A stretch of DNA of 64,000 nt. Origin: Chromatiales bacterium (GTDB taxonomy: Bacteria; Pseudomonadota; Gammaproteobacteria; Xanthomonadales; SZUA-36). Made by a program: the position numbers and the translations under genes. The stretch covers positions 38,395 to 102,394 of the forward strand of contig JAHEFS010000001.1 of the NCBI GenBank assembly GCA_024640045.1, given 5' to 3'. Below are positions 37,750 through 46,095 of the stretch, one piece after another. Under the pieces are notes generated by a model. The model made no database searches. It was not told the origin of the DNA and saw only the letters and a program-made list of their open reading frames with translations. The first letter of the stretch is position 1. Each line of letters opens with the position of its first letter.

Positions 37750-38331
37750 ATGAACAAAGAGTCGTTCAACACGCTAGACGGATATCTCGAACGCCAGTTG
37801 CTGATCGCGATGCCGGCCATGATGGATCCTAATTTCTCCCGCAGCGTCACGCTGGTTTGCCAGCATTCTGAAGCGGGCGCAATCGGTATTACGATCAATC
37901 GGCTGTCTCGATTCTCACTGGGGGAGATCCTTGAGCAACTCGACATCGCATGTGCCGATGTCGATCTCCGCGCCCTGCCGGTGCTGGAGGGGGGGCCTGT
38001 TCATGCAGACAGAGGTTTCGTCGTGCATACACCGCTGGAAGGGTTCGAGTCCAGCCTGGCCATCAATGACGAGATCATGGTGACTACGTCCCGCGATATT
38101 CTTGCTGCTATTGCCAGGGGGCAAGGGCCGGCCCGTTTCGTTGTGGCCCTGGGCTATGCCGGCTGGGGTGATGGCCAGTTGGAGTCGGAAATGCGCGAAA
38201 ACGCCTGGTTGTCGGTTCCCGTCGACAGCGCCATCGTGTTCGACCTGCCGTTGAAAGAGCGCTGGCAGCAGGCCGTTTCACGCTTGGGTATCGGGATCGA
38301 AAACCTGCATGGGTTCGGTGGGCATGCCTGA
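37750..38331 (+). CDS. yqgE: YqgE/AlgH family protein
   Basis: MNKESFNTLDGYLERQLLIAMPAMMDPNFSRSVTLVCQHSEAGAIGITINR...GGPVHADRGFVVH. Confidence 0.94.
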   Translation: MNKESFNTLDGYLERQLLIAMPAMMDPNFSRSVTLVCQHSEAGAIGITINRLSRFSLGEILEQLDIACADVDLRALPVLEGGPVHADRGFVVHTPLEGFESSLAINDEIMVTTSRDILAAIARGQGPARFVVALGYAGWGDGQLESEMRENAWLSVPVDSAIVFDLPLKERWQQAVSRLGIGIENLHGFGGHA

Positions 38332-38770
38332 ACGCGCGCTGCCCGAGGGCACGCTATTGGCATTTGATTATGGTTTGAGCCGTATCGGTGTGGCCGTTGG
38401 CCAGACCATGACCCGGACCGCGACCGCATTGGAAACGATTGCCAACAAAGGTGACCAGGCGCGGGAGCGAATTGCCGCCCTGATCAAGGAGTGGCGTCCC
38501 GTGGCGTTGGTTGTCGGCCTGCCGTTGGACGCCGAGGGCGCCGAAACGGACATGTCACGCAAGGCGCGGGCGTTTGCGAAAGACCTGGCCCTTTCGGCCG
38601 GACTCGAGGTTTATTTCGAAGACGAGCGCCTGACCTCCAGCGCCGTGGAATCGGACTTTGCCGCCTTGCGGGCCTCGGGGGCGCGCCGGCGCAAGGATGC
38701 CGCATTGAAGGATGCAATGGCGGCCAAAATCATCCTTGAAAACTGGTTACAATCACACCCGTGCAATTAG
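38324..38770 (+). CDS. ruvX: Holliday junction resolvase / pre-16S rRNA nuclease RuvX (YqgF)
   Basis: LLAFDYGLSRIGVAVGQ...VALVVGLPLDAEGAETDMSRKARAFAKDL...VYFEDERLTSSAVE. Confidence 0.94.
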   Translation: MPERALPEGTLLAFDYGLSRIGVAVGQTMTRTATALETIANKGDQARERIAALIKEWRPVALVVGLPLDAEGAETDMSRKARAFAKDLALSAGLEVYFEDERLTSSAVESDFAALRASGARRRKDAALKDAMAAKIILENWLQSHPCN

Positions 38771-38792
38771 CCTCTGCGCTGGAGTCAGACTG

Positions 38793-39740
38793 ATGGCCAA
38801 GCCATTGGACCACCTGCTGGACATCGCCTCGCTGGACGATGACCAGATTCATTCCCTGCTGCGCATGGCGCGGCAAATCAAATCCGAACCCGGGCGCTTC
38901 CGGAACCTGTGTTCCGGGCGCCTGATGATCAACCTTTTCTACGAATCCAGTACACGGACCCGATTCTCTTTCGAGATTGCAGCGAAGCGACTGGGTATGG
39001 ACGTGGTGAACTTCACGGCCGCCGGCAGTTCGGTCAGCAAGGGGGAAACCCTGCTCGACTCTTTCAGAACGCTGGCCGCGATGGCGCCGGACATCATCGT
39101 GGTTCGCCACCCGGACGATGGGGCGGCAGCCGGGCTCGCCGCGGTGGCCCACTCCGGACTGCGCGTGGTCAACGCCGGTGACGGCTGTCACGCCCACCCA
39201 TCACAGGCAGTACTCGATGCGCTGACCTTGTCTGAGCACTTTGAGGATTTCTCGCAGCTCCGCATCCTGATTGCGGGCGACCTGCACCATTCACGTGTGA
39301 CTCGATCGGATGTCGAGATGCTGCGGCGGCTGGGTGCGGGGGAAATTCGACTGGCTGCGCCTGAGCCCCTTCGCCCGGGGCCGGAAACAGCACGCGGCAC
39401 CATTCAGTTCGACGACCTGGACCGCGCCATCGAGGGCGTCGACGTGGTCATGATGCTGCGCATCCAACATGAACGGCAGTCTGGGCTCGACCTGCCCTCG
39501 GCTGAGGACTATCACCGTGCCTGGGGTCTGAACGCCGAGCGTCTGAGCCGTGCGGCGCCCGGTTGCCGAGTCATGCATCCTGGCCCTATGAACCGTGGGG
39601 TTGAGATATCTTCTGAAGTGGCCGACGGGCCGCAGTCGCTGATCCTCGAGCAGGTCGCCAACGGTGTGTTTGCCCGTATGTCGATCTTGCTGTCGCTCCT
39701 GGGTGGCGAAATGCCCGCGCGTTCCGGGACCCAGGCCTGA
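38793..39740 (+). CDS. pyrB: Aspartate carbamoyltransferase catalytic subunit
   Basis: NLFYESSTRTRFSFEIAAKRLGMDVVNF...SSVSKGETLLDSFRTLAAM...VMMLRIQHERQ...VMHPGPMNRGVEI. Confidence 0.95.
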   Translation: MAKPLDHLLDIASLDDDQIHSLLRMARQIKSEPGRFRNLCSGRLMINLFYESSTRTRFSFEIAAKRLGMDVVNFTAAGSSVSKGETLLDSFRTLAAMAPDIIVVRHPDDGAAAGLAAVAHSGLRVVNAGDGCHAHPSQAVLDALTLSEHFEDFSQLRILIAGDLHHSRVTRSDVEMLRRLGAGEIRLAAPEPLRPGPETARGTIQFDDLDRAIEGVDVVMMLRIQHERQSGLDLPSAEDYHRAWGLNAERLSRAAPGCRVMHPGPMNRGVEISSEVADGPQSLILEQVANGVFARMSILLSLLGGEMPARSGTQA

Positions 39741-39751
39741 CTCGGGTTGGC

Positions 39752-40465
39752 ATGCGGGATAAGCGCAACGACAGTTCAAGCCACAGACCCATCCGTAGCT
39801 ACGTCCTGCGCCAGGGCAGGCTGACGCCGGCACAGAAGCAGGCGCTGGATGAATCCTGGCCGAGATTCGGGATCGAACCGGGCGATTCGCCGCTGAATCT
39901 TCGCCAACTTTTCGGGCGCGAAGCACCGGTGATCGTCGAGATCGGTTTCGGCAACGGCGATGCCCTGGCCACGATGGCCGTGCAGGCGCCCGATCACGAC
40001 TTCATCGGCATCGAGGTGCATCAACCCGGTGTCGGTCACCTGCTGCGCCTGCTGGAAGCTGGGTCAATCAACAACGTCCGGGTGGCCATGACGGATGCCG
40101 TTGAGTTTCTGCGGGACCGGATACCCGCTGGTAGCCTGGCCGGGGTGCGCATTTGGTTTCCTGATCCATGGCCAAAAAAACGCCATCACAAGCGACGCCT
40201 CATCCAGCAGGCGTTCGTTCACTTGTTGGCGGGCAAGATCGCGCCCGGCGGCATCCTGCACCTGGCGACTGACTGGGTGCCCTACGCGGAACACATGCTC
40301 GAGGTGCTGTCCGCCGATCCTGATTTTGAGAATCTCTCTTCATCCGGCGATTACTGCAATCGACCAGCCTGGCGGCCGCTGACCCGGTTCGAACAGCGCG
40401 GCGAGCGCCTGGGGCACGAAACGCGTGACTTGTTGTTTAGACATTTAGAATACAATCAGGCCTGA
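39752..40465 (+). CDS. trmB: tRNA (guanosine(46)-N7)-methyltransferase
   Basis: IVEIGFGNGDALATMA...FIGIEVHQPGVGHLLRLLE...VRIWFPDPWPKKRHHKRRLIQ. Confidence 0.95.
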   Translation: MRDKRNDSSSHRPIRSYVLRQGRLTPAQKQALDESWPRFGIEPGDSPLNLRQLFGREAPVIVEIGFGNGDALATMAVQAPDHDFIGIEVHQPGVGHLLRLLEAGSINNVRVAMTDAVEFLRDRIPAGSLAGVRIWFPDPWPKKRHHKRRLIQQAFVHLLAGKIAPGGILHLATDWVPYAEHMLEVLSADPDFENLSSSGDYCNRPAWRPLTRFEQRGERLGHETRDLLFRHLEYNQA

Positions 40466-40514
40466 ATTCTCAGACCTTCATTGACCAGAACAGGGGAGAG
40501 CGAGCGTAACCGTC

Positions 40515-42353
40515 ATGGAAGCAGGCCTGACACTGACTGGAGACATGATGCTGACGCTCTCGGTGCTGGCTGTCACTATCTGCCTGTTTGTCTTTGAAGT
40601 GGTGCGGGTTGATATCGTCGCGATCTGCGTGATGGTGATGCTGGGGCTGTTGGGGCTGGTTCCCGGTTCCGAACTTTTCGACGGATTTGCTTCCAACGCG
40701 GTCATTTCCATCATCGCGGTCATGATCCTGGGGGCGGGGCTGGACCGGACCGGGGTCATGTCGGTGGTAGCGAAGTTCATTCTCAAGGTGGGGGGGCGCA
40801 CAGCACGAAAGATCATTCCCCTGACTTCGGGCATGGTAGGCGGAATTTCGGGCCTCATGCAGAATGTCGGCGCCGTCGCGCTTTTTCTGCCAGTCGTATC
40901 GCGGATATCTTCACGGACCGAAATCCCGCTCTCGTACCTGCTGATGCCGCTCGGGTTCTGCGCGATCATGGGGGGTACGTTGACCATGGTCGGTTCCTCA
41001 CCGCTCATCCTGCTCAATGATTTGATTGCCGCCTCAAACGAATCGCTGCCGCCGGGCGCGGAGACGATGGAGGCCTTCCACCTGTTCGACGTGACCCTGA
41101 TCGGACTCGCACTGCTGGCCTCAGGCATCACCTATTTCCTGTTGCTGGGCAAATGGTTGTTGCCGGTGCGCGGGGAGCAGTTGCATGGTTCACCCGCACG
41201 GACCAAGACCTATTTCAAGGATGTCTACGGGATTGAGGGCGACGTATTCGAGTTGTTGGTGACCGTCGACAGCCCGATGGTCGGGATGACTGTTGGCGAT
41301 GCTGAGCGCTTGCCTGGTGCGCCCCGCCTGCTGGGCATCCGCAACACCGAAGAACCCCGCCTGGCGCCCCCCTCCGACGAAATGATCTGGGTCGGAACCG
41401 TTTTGGGCGTGATGGGTACACGTGAGGTTGTCGGGCGTTTTGCGCTGGATAACCAGTGCCGTGTGCAGCCGCACCTGAGGACTTTCGGTGGCCTGTTCAA
41501 CCCGAGTCGCGCGGGGATTTCTGAAGTGGTAATTCCACCGGGATCGAAACTGATCGGCCAGTCGATTGGCGAGGCCCGGCTACGAAAACGTTACGGCATT
41601 AGCGTGCTTGCGATTAACCGCCGCGGTGAAATCCTGACCGATGATCTGCGCGACCAGGTCATGGTGACCGGGGACTGCCTGGTGAGCCACAGCACTTGGC
41701 GGGACCTTTCTGCGGTGCAGAAAGAGCGGGACTTTATCGTTGCCACCGATATCCCCAAAGAAGAGCAGCGCCCGCAAAAAGTAAAACCGGCACTGTTGTT
41801 TTTCGCGATCTCGATCAGCATGATCATTTTCACTGATTTCCGGTTATCCATCGCGTTGCTCGTCGGGGCGGTGGGTATGGTGCTGACGGGTGTGCTGAGC
41901 ATGGATGAAGCCTATGAGTCGGTCAGCTGGAAGACAGTTTTCCTGCTGGCCAGCCTGATCCCGCTGGGGCACGCCATGGAGCGGACCGGTACCGCGGCCT
42001 GGATTGCGCAGGAGGCCCTGGACATCCTCGGTAACATGCCGGACCTGGCGATCCAGATCATGCTGGCCATCCTGGCCACCGTGTTCACATTGGTCATGTC
42101 GAATGTCGGGGCCACGACCATCCTGGTGCCCATCGCCATCAGCATTGCCCTGGCAACCGGCGCGAACCCGGTGATGTACGCGCTGATCATTGCGCTATCG
42201 ACCTCGAACGCTTTTATTCTGCCCACCCACCAGGTGAATGCCCTGATCATGGGTCCGGGCGGGTACACGGTGGCGGACTTTATCAAGGCCGGCACCGGCA
42301 TGTCGGTGGTGTTCCTGGTGGTGATGCTGACGATGGTGAACCTGGTCTTCTAG
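40515..42353 (+). CDS. SLC13 family permease with central TrkA-C (RCK-C) domains
   Basis: Two hydrophobic halves flanking soluble RCK-C-like segments (VPLDSPMVG-type region VTVDSPMVGMTVGDAERLPG); C-terminal TFTLVMSNVGATTILVPIAISIA. Confidence 0.88.
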   Translation: MEAGLTLTGDMMLTLSVLAVTICLFVFEVVRVDIVAICVMVMLGLLGLVPGSELFDGFASNAVISIIAVMILGAGLDRTGVMSVVAKFILKVGGRTARKIIPLTSGMVGGISGLMQNVGAVALFLPVVSRISSRTEIPLSYLLMPLGFCAIMGGTLTMVGSSPLILLNDLIAASNESLPPGAETMEAFHLFDVTLIGLALLASGITYFLLLGKWLLPVRGEQLHGSPARTKTYFKDVYGIEGDVFELLVTVDSPMVGMTVGDAERLPGAPRLLGIRNTEEPRLAPPSDEMIWVGTVLGVMGTREVVGRFALDNQCRVQPHLRTFGGLFNPSRAGISEVVIPPGSKLIGQSIGEARLRKRYGISVLAINRRGEILTDDLRDQVMVTGDCLVSHSTWRDLSAVQKERDFIVATDIPKEEQRPQKVKPALLFFAISISMIIFTDFRLSIALLVGAVGMVLTGVLSMDEAYESVSWKTVFLLASLIPLGHAMERTGTAAWIAQEALDILGNMPDLAIQIMLAILATVFTLVMSNVGATTILVPIAISIALATGANPVMYALIIALSTSNAFILPTHQVNALIMGPGGYTVADFIKAGTGMSVVFLVVMLTMVNLVF

Positions 42354-42685
42354 CCAACCAATGCCTGGTCGGCTAATTTCACCTTTCCTGCTTCGATCGA
42401 AACGGGTACGGCGGTCAATCGGCTGCCCTTGCAGGGACCCGAAACACAAGCGCCGGTGACCAGTTCGAAGCAGGCGCCGTGGTGTGGGCAGATCAGTTTG
42501 CCGGTGTTTTCCAGCAGGAATTCATCCGGAGCGAAAGTCAGTGAACGGCCCTGGTGCGGGCATGCGTTGACGTAGACGCGGACACCCTGTGCGGTCAGGA
42601 ATACGGCGAGGTCGCGGTCGTCGGCGCGTCGTTCCAGGCCGTTATCCGCCGGAATCTCGGCAAGGTCACATAAGTCCACTGCCAT
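42350..42685 (-). CDS. Rieske [2Fe-2S] protein
   Basis: NACPHQGRSL...LICPHHGACFELVTGACVSGPC, canonical CxH-x(n)-CxxH. Confidence 0.92.
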   Translation of the reverse strand: MAVDLCDLAEIPADNGLERRADDRDLAVFLTAQGVRVYVNACPHQGRSLTFAPDEFLLENTGKLICPHHGACFELVTGACVSGPCKGSRLTAVPVSIEAGKVKLADQALVG

Positions 42686-42743
42686 TGACTCCCCAGCGCT
42701 CTGGCCGCATGTTTACCACTCTGAATTGCCCGGAACCTGTCTC

Positions 42744-43049
42744 ATGCCATTGTATATCAGTCCGCCACCCGCTAATCCCATCGTCCGCTTACTGATGGCG
42801 CTGGTGGGCGTGTTGGTGCTGGTCGGTTCATTCATGCTGGGACTGGCTGCGCTGGCCGTCGTTGCCGTAGTTGGCCTGATCGCCGGCCTGGTCTTGTGGG
42901 CACGCATTGCCTGGATTCGTCGGCAGTTGCGCAGGCAGGGCTTCAGCATGCCTGGCGAGGCCGCTAAACAGGATCGCTCCAGGAGCGGGGATCAGTCGGA
43001 GGTGATCGAGGCCGAGTACACCGTGATCAGGCGTCATCGCGAACCGTGA
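42744..43049 (+). CDS. Small two-TM hypothetical membrane protein
   Basis: MPLYISPPPANPIVRLLMALVGVLVLVGSFMLGLAALAVVAVVGLIAGLVLWARIAWIRRQL. Confidence 0.65.
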   Translation: MPLYISPPPANPIVRLLMALVGVLVLVGSFMLGLAALAVVAVVGLIAGLVLWARIAWIRRQLRRQGFSMPGEAAKQDRSRSGDQSEVIEAEYTVIRRHREP

Positions 43050-43122
43050 AATGATTGACTTGTAATTACCCTTACGCAGTCTAGACTTAACAGCAGGTCA
43101 ATATACTAAGGGCGGAAAGGCA

Positions 43123-43557
43123 ATGACGGCAATTTCAAAAATCATCGAAGACAAGGGTGCGTTGGTGCTATCTGTTGAGGACGATGCATCCGTACTGGAT
43201 GCCATCAGCCTGATGGCGGAGGTGAACGTGGGGGCCGTCCTGATCAAGAAGGGCGATACTGTTGCCGGTATTTTTACGGAGCGGGATTACCTGCAGAAAA
43301 TCGCGCTCAACGCGCGCTCCTCGAGCGAGACACCGGTCAGCGAGGTGATGTCGTCGCCGGTGATCACGGCTGCTCCCGGCGATTCAATTCAACAATGCCT
43401 CGAGACGATGACCCAATGCCGCTGTCGTCACCTGCCGGTGGTGGATGATAACGAACTGCTGGGAATCGTTTCGATCGGTGATTTGGTCAAGCGCCTGCTG
43501 GAGGAAAAAGAGCTCGAAGTCCAACAGCTCAGCGGTTACATCAGCGGGAGCTACTGA
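43123..43557 (+). CDS. CBS domain-containing protein (tandem CBS)
   Basis: VLDAISLMAEVNVGAVLIKKGDTVAGIFTERDYLQKI...CRCRHLPVVDDNELLGIVSIGDLVKRLL. Confidence 0.93.
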   Translation: MTAISKIIEDKGALVLSVEDDASVLDAISLMAEVNVGAVLIKKGDTVAGIFTERDYLQKIALNARSSSETPVSEVMSSPVITAAPGDSIQQCLETMTQCRCRHLPVVDDNELLGIVSIGDLVKRLLEEKELEVQQLSGYISGSY

Positions 43558-43570
43558 GGCCCCCAGCAGT

Positions 43571-43996
43571 CTAGATTTCCTGGTCTCGCTCTGCAGAGGG
43601 ACGATCGTCCCTCTGCGAAGCATGCTGGCCGGCCTGCAGGGTTTTTTCGACCGCCTTTGCCGCATTCTCGGTAATGCCGCCCGCCCGGGTCTGCTCGCGG
43701 ACTACTTCCTCGGCCCGATTCAATATTGCGTCCAGCGAAGCAGCCTGGCCGGCATTGGCAGTCTCTTCATGGTTGCCGAACAGGTTTATCCACACTTCTG
43801 TTTTCTTGCCCAGTGCGATGACCTGGCGGAATTCGCGGTCGGGTTCTGTGCCGCCGCGCAGCAACCCTGCCAGGGTGGCAATCAGGGAGACCGGGACCAG
43901 CACCAGATCCCGAAAACCGTCGGCCATCAGTTTTAGCTGGAACACCAGCGATTCACGGAAAAGTGCGCCGCGGGGGTTGGTTTCTTTTTCATTCAT
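43571..43996 (-). CDS. Hypothetical protein
   Basis: [74 protein letters not shown]...; one hydrophobic segment; start adjusted to MNEKETN. Confidence 0.7.
   Translation of the reverse strand: MNEKETNPRGALFRESLVFQLKLMADGFRDLVLVPVSLIATLAGLLRGGTEPDREFRQVIALGKKTEVWINLFGNHEETANAGQAASLDAILNRAEEVVREQTRAGGITENAAKAVEKTLQAGQHASQRDDRPSAERDQEI
43593..43616. repeat. 24-bp perfect palindrome
   Basis: GCAGAGGGACGATCGTCCCTCTGC is identical to its reverse complement; sits in the 3' coding end of the minus-strand hypothetical gene, just downstream of the CBS gene. Confidence 0.85.
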
Positions 43997-44046
43997 GGCA
44001 ACAGCTACGAGTAAACTACCTTCAGAATATTGCCTGGAGGCCAGAA

Positions 44047-44466
44047 ATGAAATACTTGCACACAATGGTTCGGGTCAGTGACCTGGATGCTTCCATCGAT
44101 TTTTACTGCAACAAACTCGGCCTGGTCGAGCTTAGGCGCAGGGAAAACAAGGCAGGCCGGTTCACGCTCGTTTTTCTTGCAGCGCCTGGTGATGAGGACG
44201 CGCAGGTAGAGTTGACCTACAACTGGGATCCGGAAATCTTGTCTGGAGGAAGGAATTTTGGCCACCTGGCTTACGCGGTAGACGACCTCTATGGCTTGTG
44301 CCAGCGGCTGAGGTCACAGGGCGTAACGATCAACCGTCCCCCCCGTGACGGCCACATGGCCTTCATTCGCTCGCCGGACGGGATTTCGATCGAGTTGCTG
44401 CAGAAAGGCGAGGCTCTGCCGGTCGAGGAGCCCTGGGCCTCCATGCCCAATGAGGGTACCTGGTAA
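44047..44466 (+). CDS. gloA: VOC family protein, lactoylglutathione lyase-like
   Basis: [47 protein letters not shown]...[49 protein letters not shown]. Confidence 0.9.
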   Translation: MKYLHTMVRVSDLDASIDFYCNKLGLVELRRRENKAGRFTLVFLAAPGDEDAQVELTYNWDPEILSGGRNFGHLAYAVDDLYGLCQRLRSQGVTINRPPRDGHMAFIRSPDGISIELLQKGEALPVEEPWASMPNEGTW

Positions 44467-44589
44467 GTGGTCAGGGCCCTGTCAGAACGGGAGGTTCATG
44501 TAGCTCGGGCCGCCTACAGTTAAATTGTGCAGTTTGCCCTTTACGGAGCGGTATTTGCCGGCCTGCATGAGGTGATCTGAGCGCCGGGC

Positions 44590-45981
44590 TCAGTGACCGG
44601 GCGCAAGCAATGATTCAGCACCGGCCACGGTGACAAGCGGGTTGTTGTAGAAGTCGAAAAACAGCCAGAACACCAGGCTGCAGACCACCAGGGTTGCCAG
44701 CATGACTGGCGTGCCGTAGCGGAACCAGACCCAGGGCGTAATGGCCAGCGAAGGATTGTTCTCGGCCTTGGCCAGTCGTTCCGAAATCGTGACGATGTAA
44801 ACGTTGGCTGTTGAGCCGATGTGTGTACCGTTGCCACCCAGTCCAACACCCGCTGCCAGTGCCCACCACAGTGGTGAGACATTGATTCCTTGTGCCTCCA
44901 TGCCCAGCAGGATCGGGATCATGGCAGCGGTGAAGGGTATGTTGTCAATTGCGGCAGAAAGAAGCGCGGCCACCCACAGCAGCACCAGCGTGGCGGTCAT
45001 CAGATCTTGCTGGACGAAGGGGATGATGAACTGCCCCAGCCAGCGCAACAGGCCGCTGTGTTCTGCCCCGCCAATCACGATGAACAGGGAAATAAAGAAG
45101 ATCAGCAAGGGAATTTCAACGTCTTCCATGGCGTGGTCCATTTCCACGTGCCGGGCGATGAACAGCAGGAGTGCCAACCCCACCGAGGACACCATCCAGG
45201 GCTCCCAGCCAATCGAATGGTGGATCATGAACAGCACGACCATGATGCCGAGCACGATCAGGCATTGGTTCCAGAGCGTGCGGTTCTGGTAGGTCGCTTT
45301 CTCGTGGAGCTCCCCTGTGGGGGTGGCTGCCAGTTCCTTGCGAAACAGGAAACGCAGGGCCACCAGGACGGTGATCCAGGCAAGCATCACCACGCCGCCC
45401 ATGTGGTAGAAAAAGGTATTGAAGTCGATTCCCTTGGCCGAGCCGATCATCAGGTTGGGAGGATCACCCACCAGCGTTGCAACCCCGCCCGTATCTGACA
45501 GCAAGGCTGCGGCCAGCAAGTAGGGAATTGGTGAGACCTTCATGGTTCGAGCGATCAGAATGATCAGGGGGCCAAAAATGACCACCGTGGTCACGTTATC
45601 CAGCAATAGCGACAGTAGCGTGACGGCGGACCCGATCAGCACCAGCAGTTGAAACTGGCGCCCCTTGCTCATCCTGGCCATGGTGTGGGCCATCACCTGG
45701 AAACCGCCCGTCGGAATCATGATGGACACGATGGCCATCATGCAGCCCAGCAGGAAAACCACGTTCCAGTCGACTGCCGCGATGGCCTGGAACGAGGTAT
45801 AGAAACCGTAGTATTGACCGGCGATGATCATCAGCAGTGCGCCCATCATCGCGAACTTTGCCCGGTGAAACCCGTGCAGTGTTTCGGTGAAGATGCCGAT
45901 GAAGGTGATGGCGAGAATAAAACCCGAAACCTGCATCTCGTGGGAAAAGTCGAGCATCTCAACCGCCATGTCTTGTTCCAT
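44590..45981 (-). CDS. NhaD/ArsB-type (SLC13-like) sodium:proton antiporter family protein, copy A
   Basis: Ion-transporter pattern: GILVVLFMIHHSIGWEP-type; LSDTGGVATLVGDPPNLMIGSAKGIDFNTFF, AIDNIPFTAAMIPILLGMEAQG, GGNGTHIGSTANVY. Confidence 0.85.
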   Translation of the reverse strand: MEQDMAVEMLDFSHEMQVSGFILAITFIGIFTETLHGFHRAKFAMMGALLMIIAGQYYGFYTSFQAIAAVDWNVVFLLGCMMAIVSIMIPTGGFQVMAHTMARMSKGRQFQLLVLIGSAVTLLSLLLDNVTTVVIFGPLIILIARTMKVSPIPYLLAAALLSDTGGVATLVGDPPNLMIGSAKGIDFNTFFYHMGGVVMLAWITVLVALRFLFRKELAATPTGELHEKATYQNRTLWNQCLIVLGIMVVLFMIHHSIGWEPWMVSSVGLALLLFIARHVEMDHAMEDVEIPLLIFFISLFIVIGGAEHSGLLRWLGQFIIPFVQQDLMTATLVLLWVAALLSAAIDNIPFTAAMIPILLGMEAQGINVSPLWWALAAGVGLGGNGTHIGSTANVYIVTISERLAKAENNPSLAITPWVWFRYGTPVMLATLVVCSLVFWLFFDFYNNPLVTVAGAESLLAPGH

Positions 45982-46048
45982 GCGCGCTGCCGCTCCGGAT
46001 TCGGAGGGTGGCGTATTTTACGCCCCTGAAGAGGGTCGCGGCGATACT

Positions 46049-46076
46049 AAAAAAAAAGCCCGGCAGGCGCCGGGCT
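46049..46076 (-). terminator. Intrinsic terminator of antiporter copy B (minus strand)
   Basis: Minus strand AGCCCGGC-GCCT-GCCGGGCT followed by TTTTTTTTTAG, located between copy B stop (46096) and copy A start (45981). Confidence 0.9.
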
Positions 46077-46095
46077 ACGTTTGGTGTGAGCGTGT

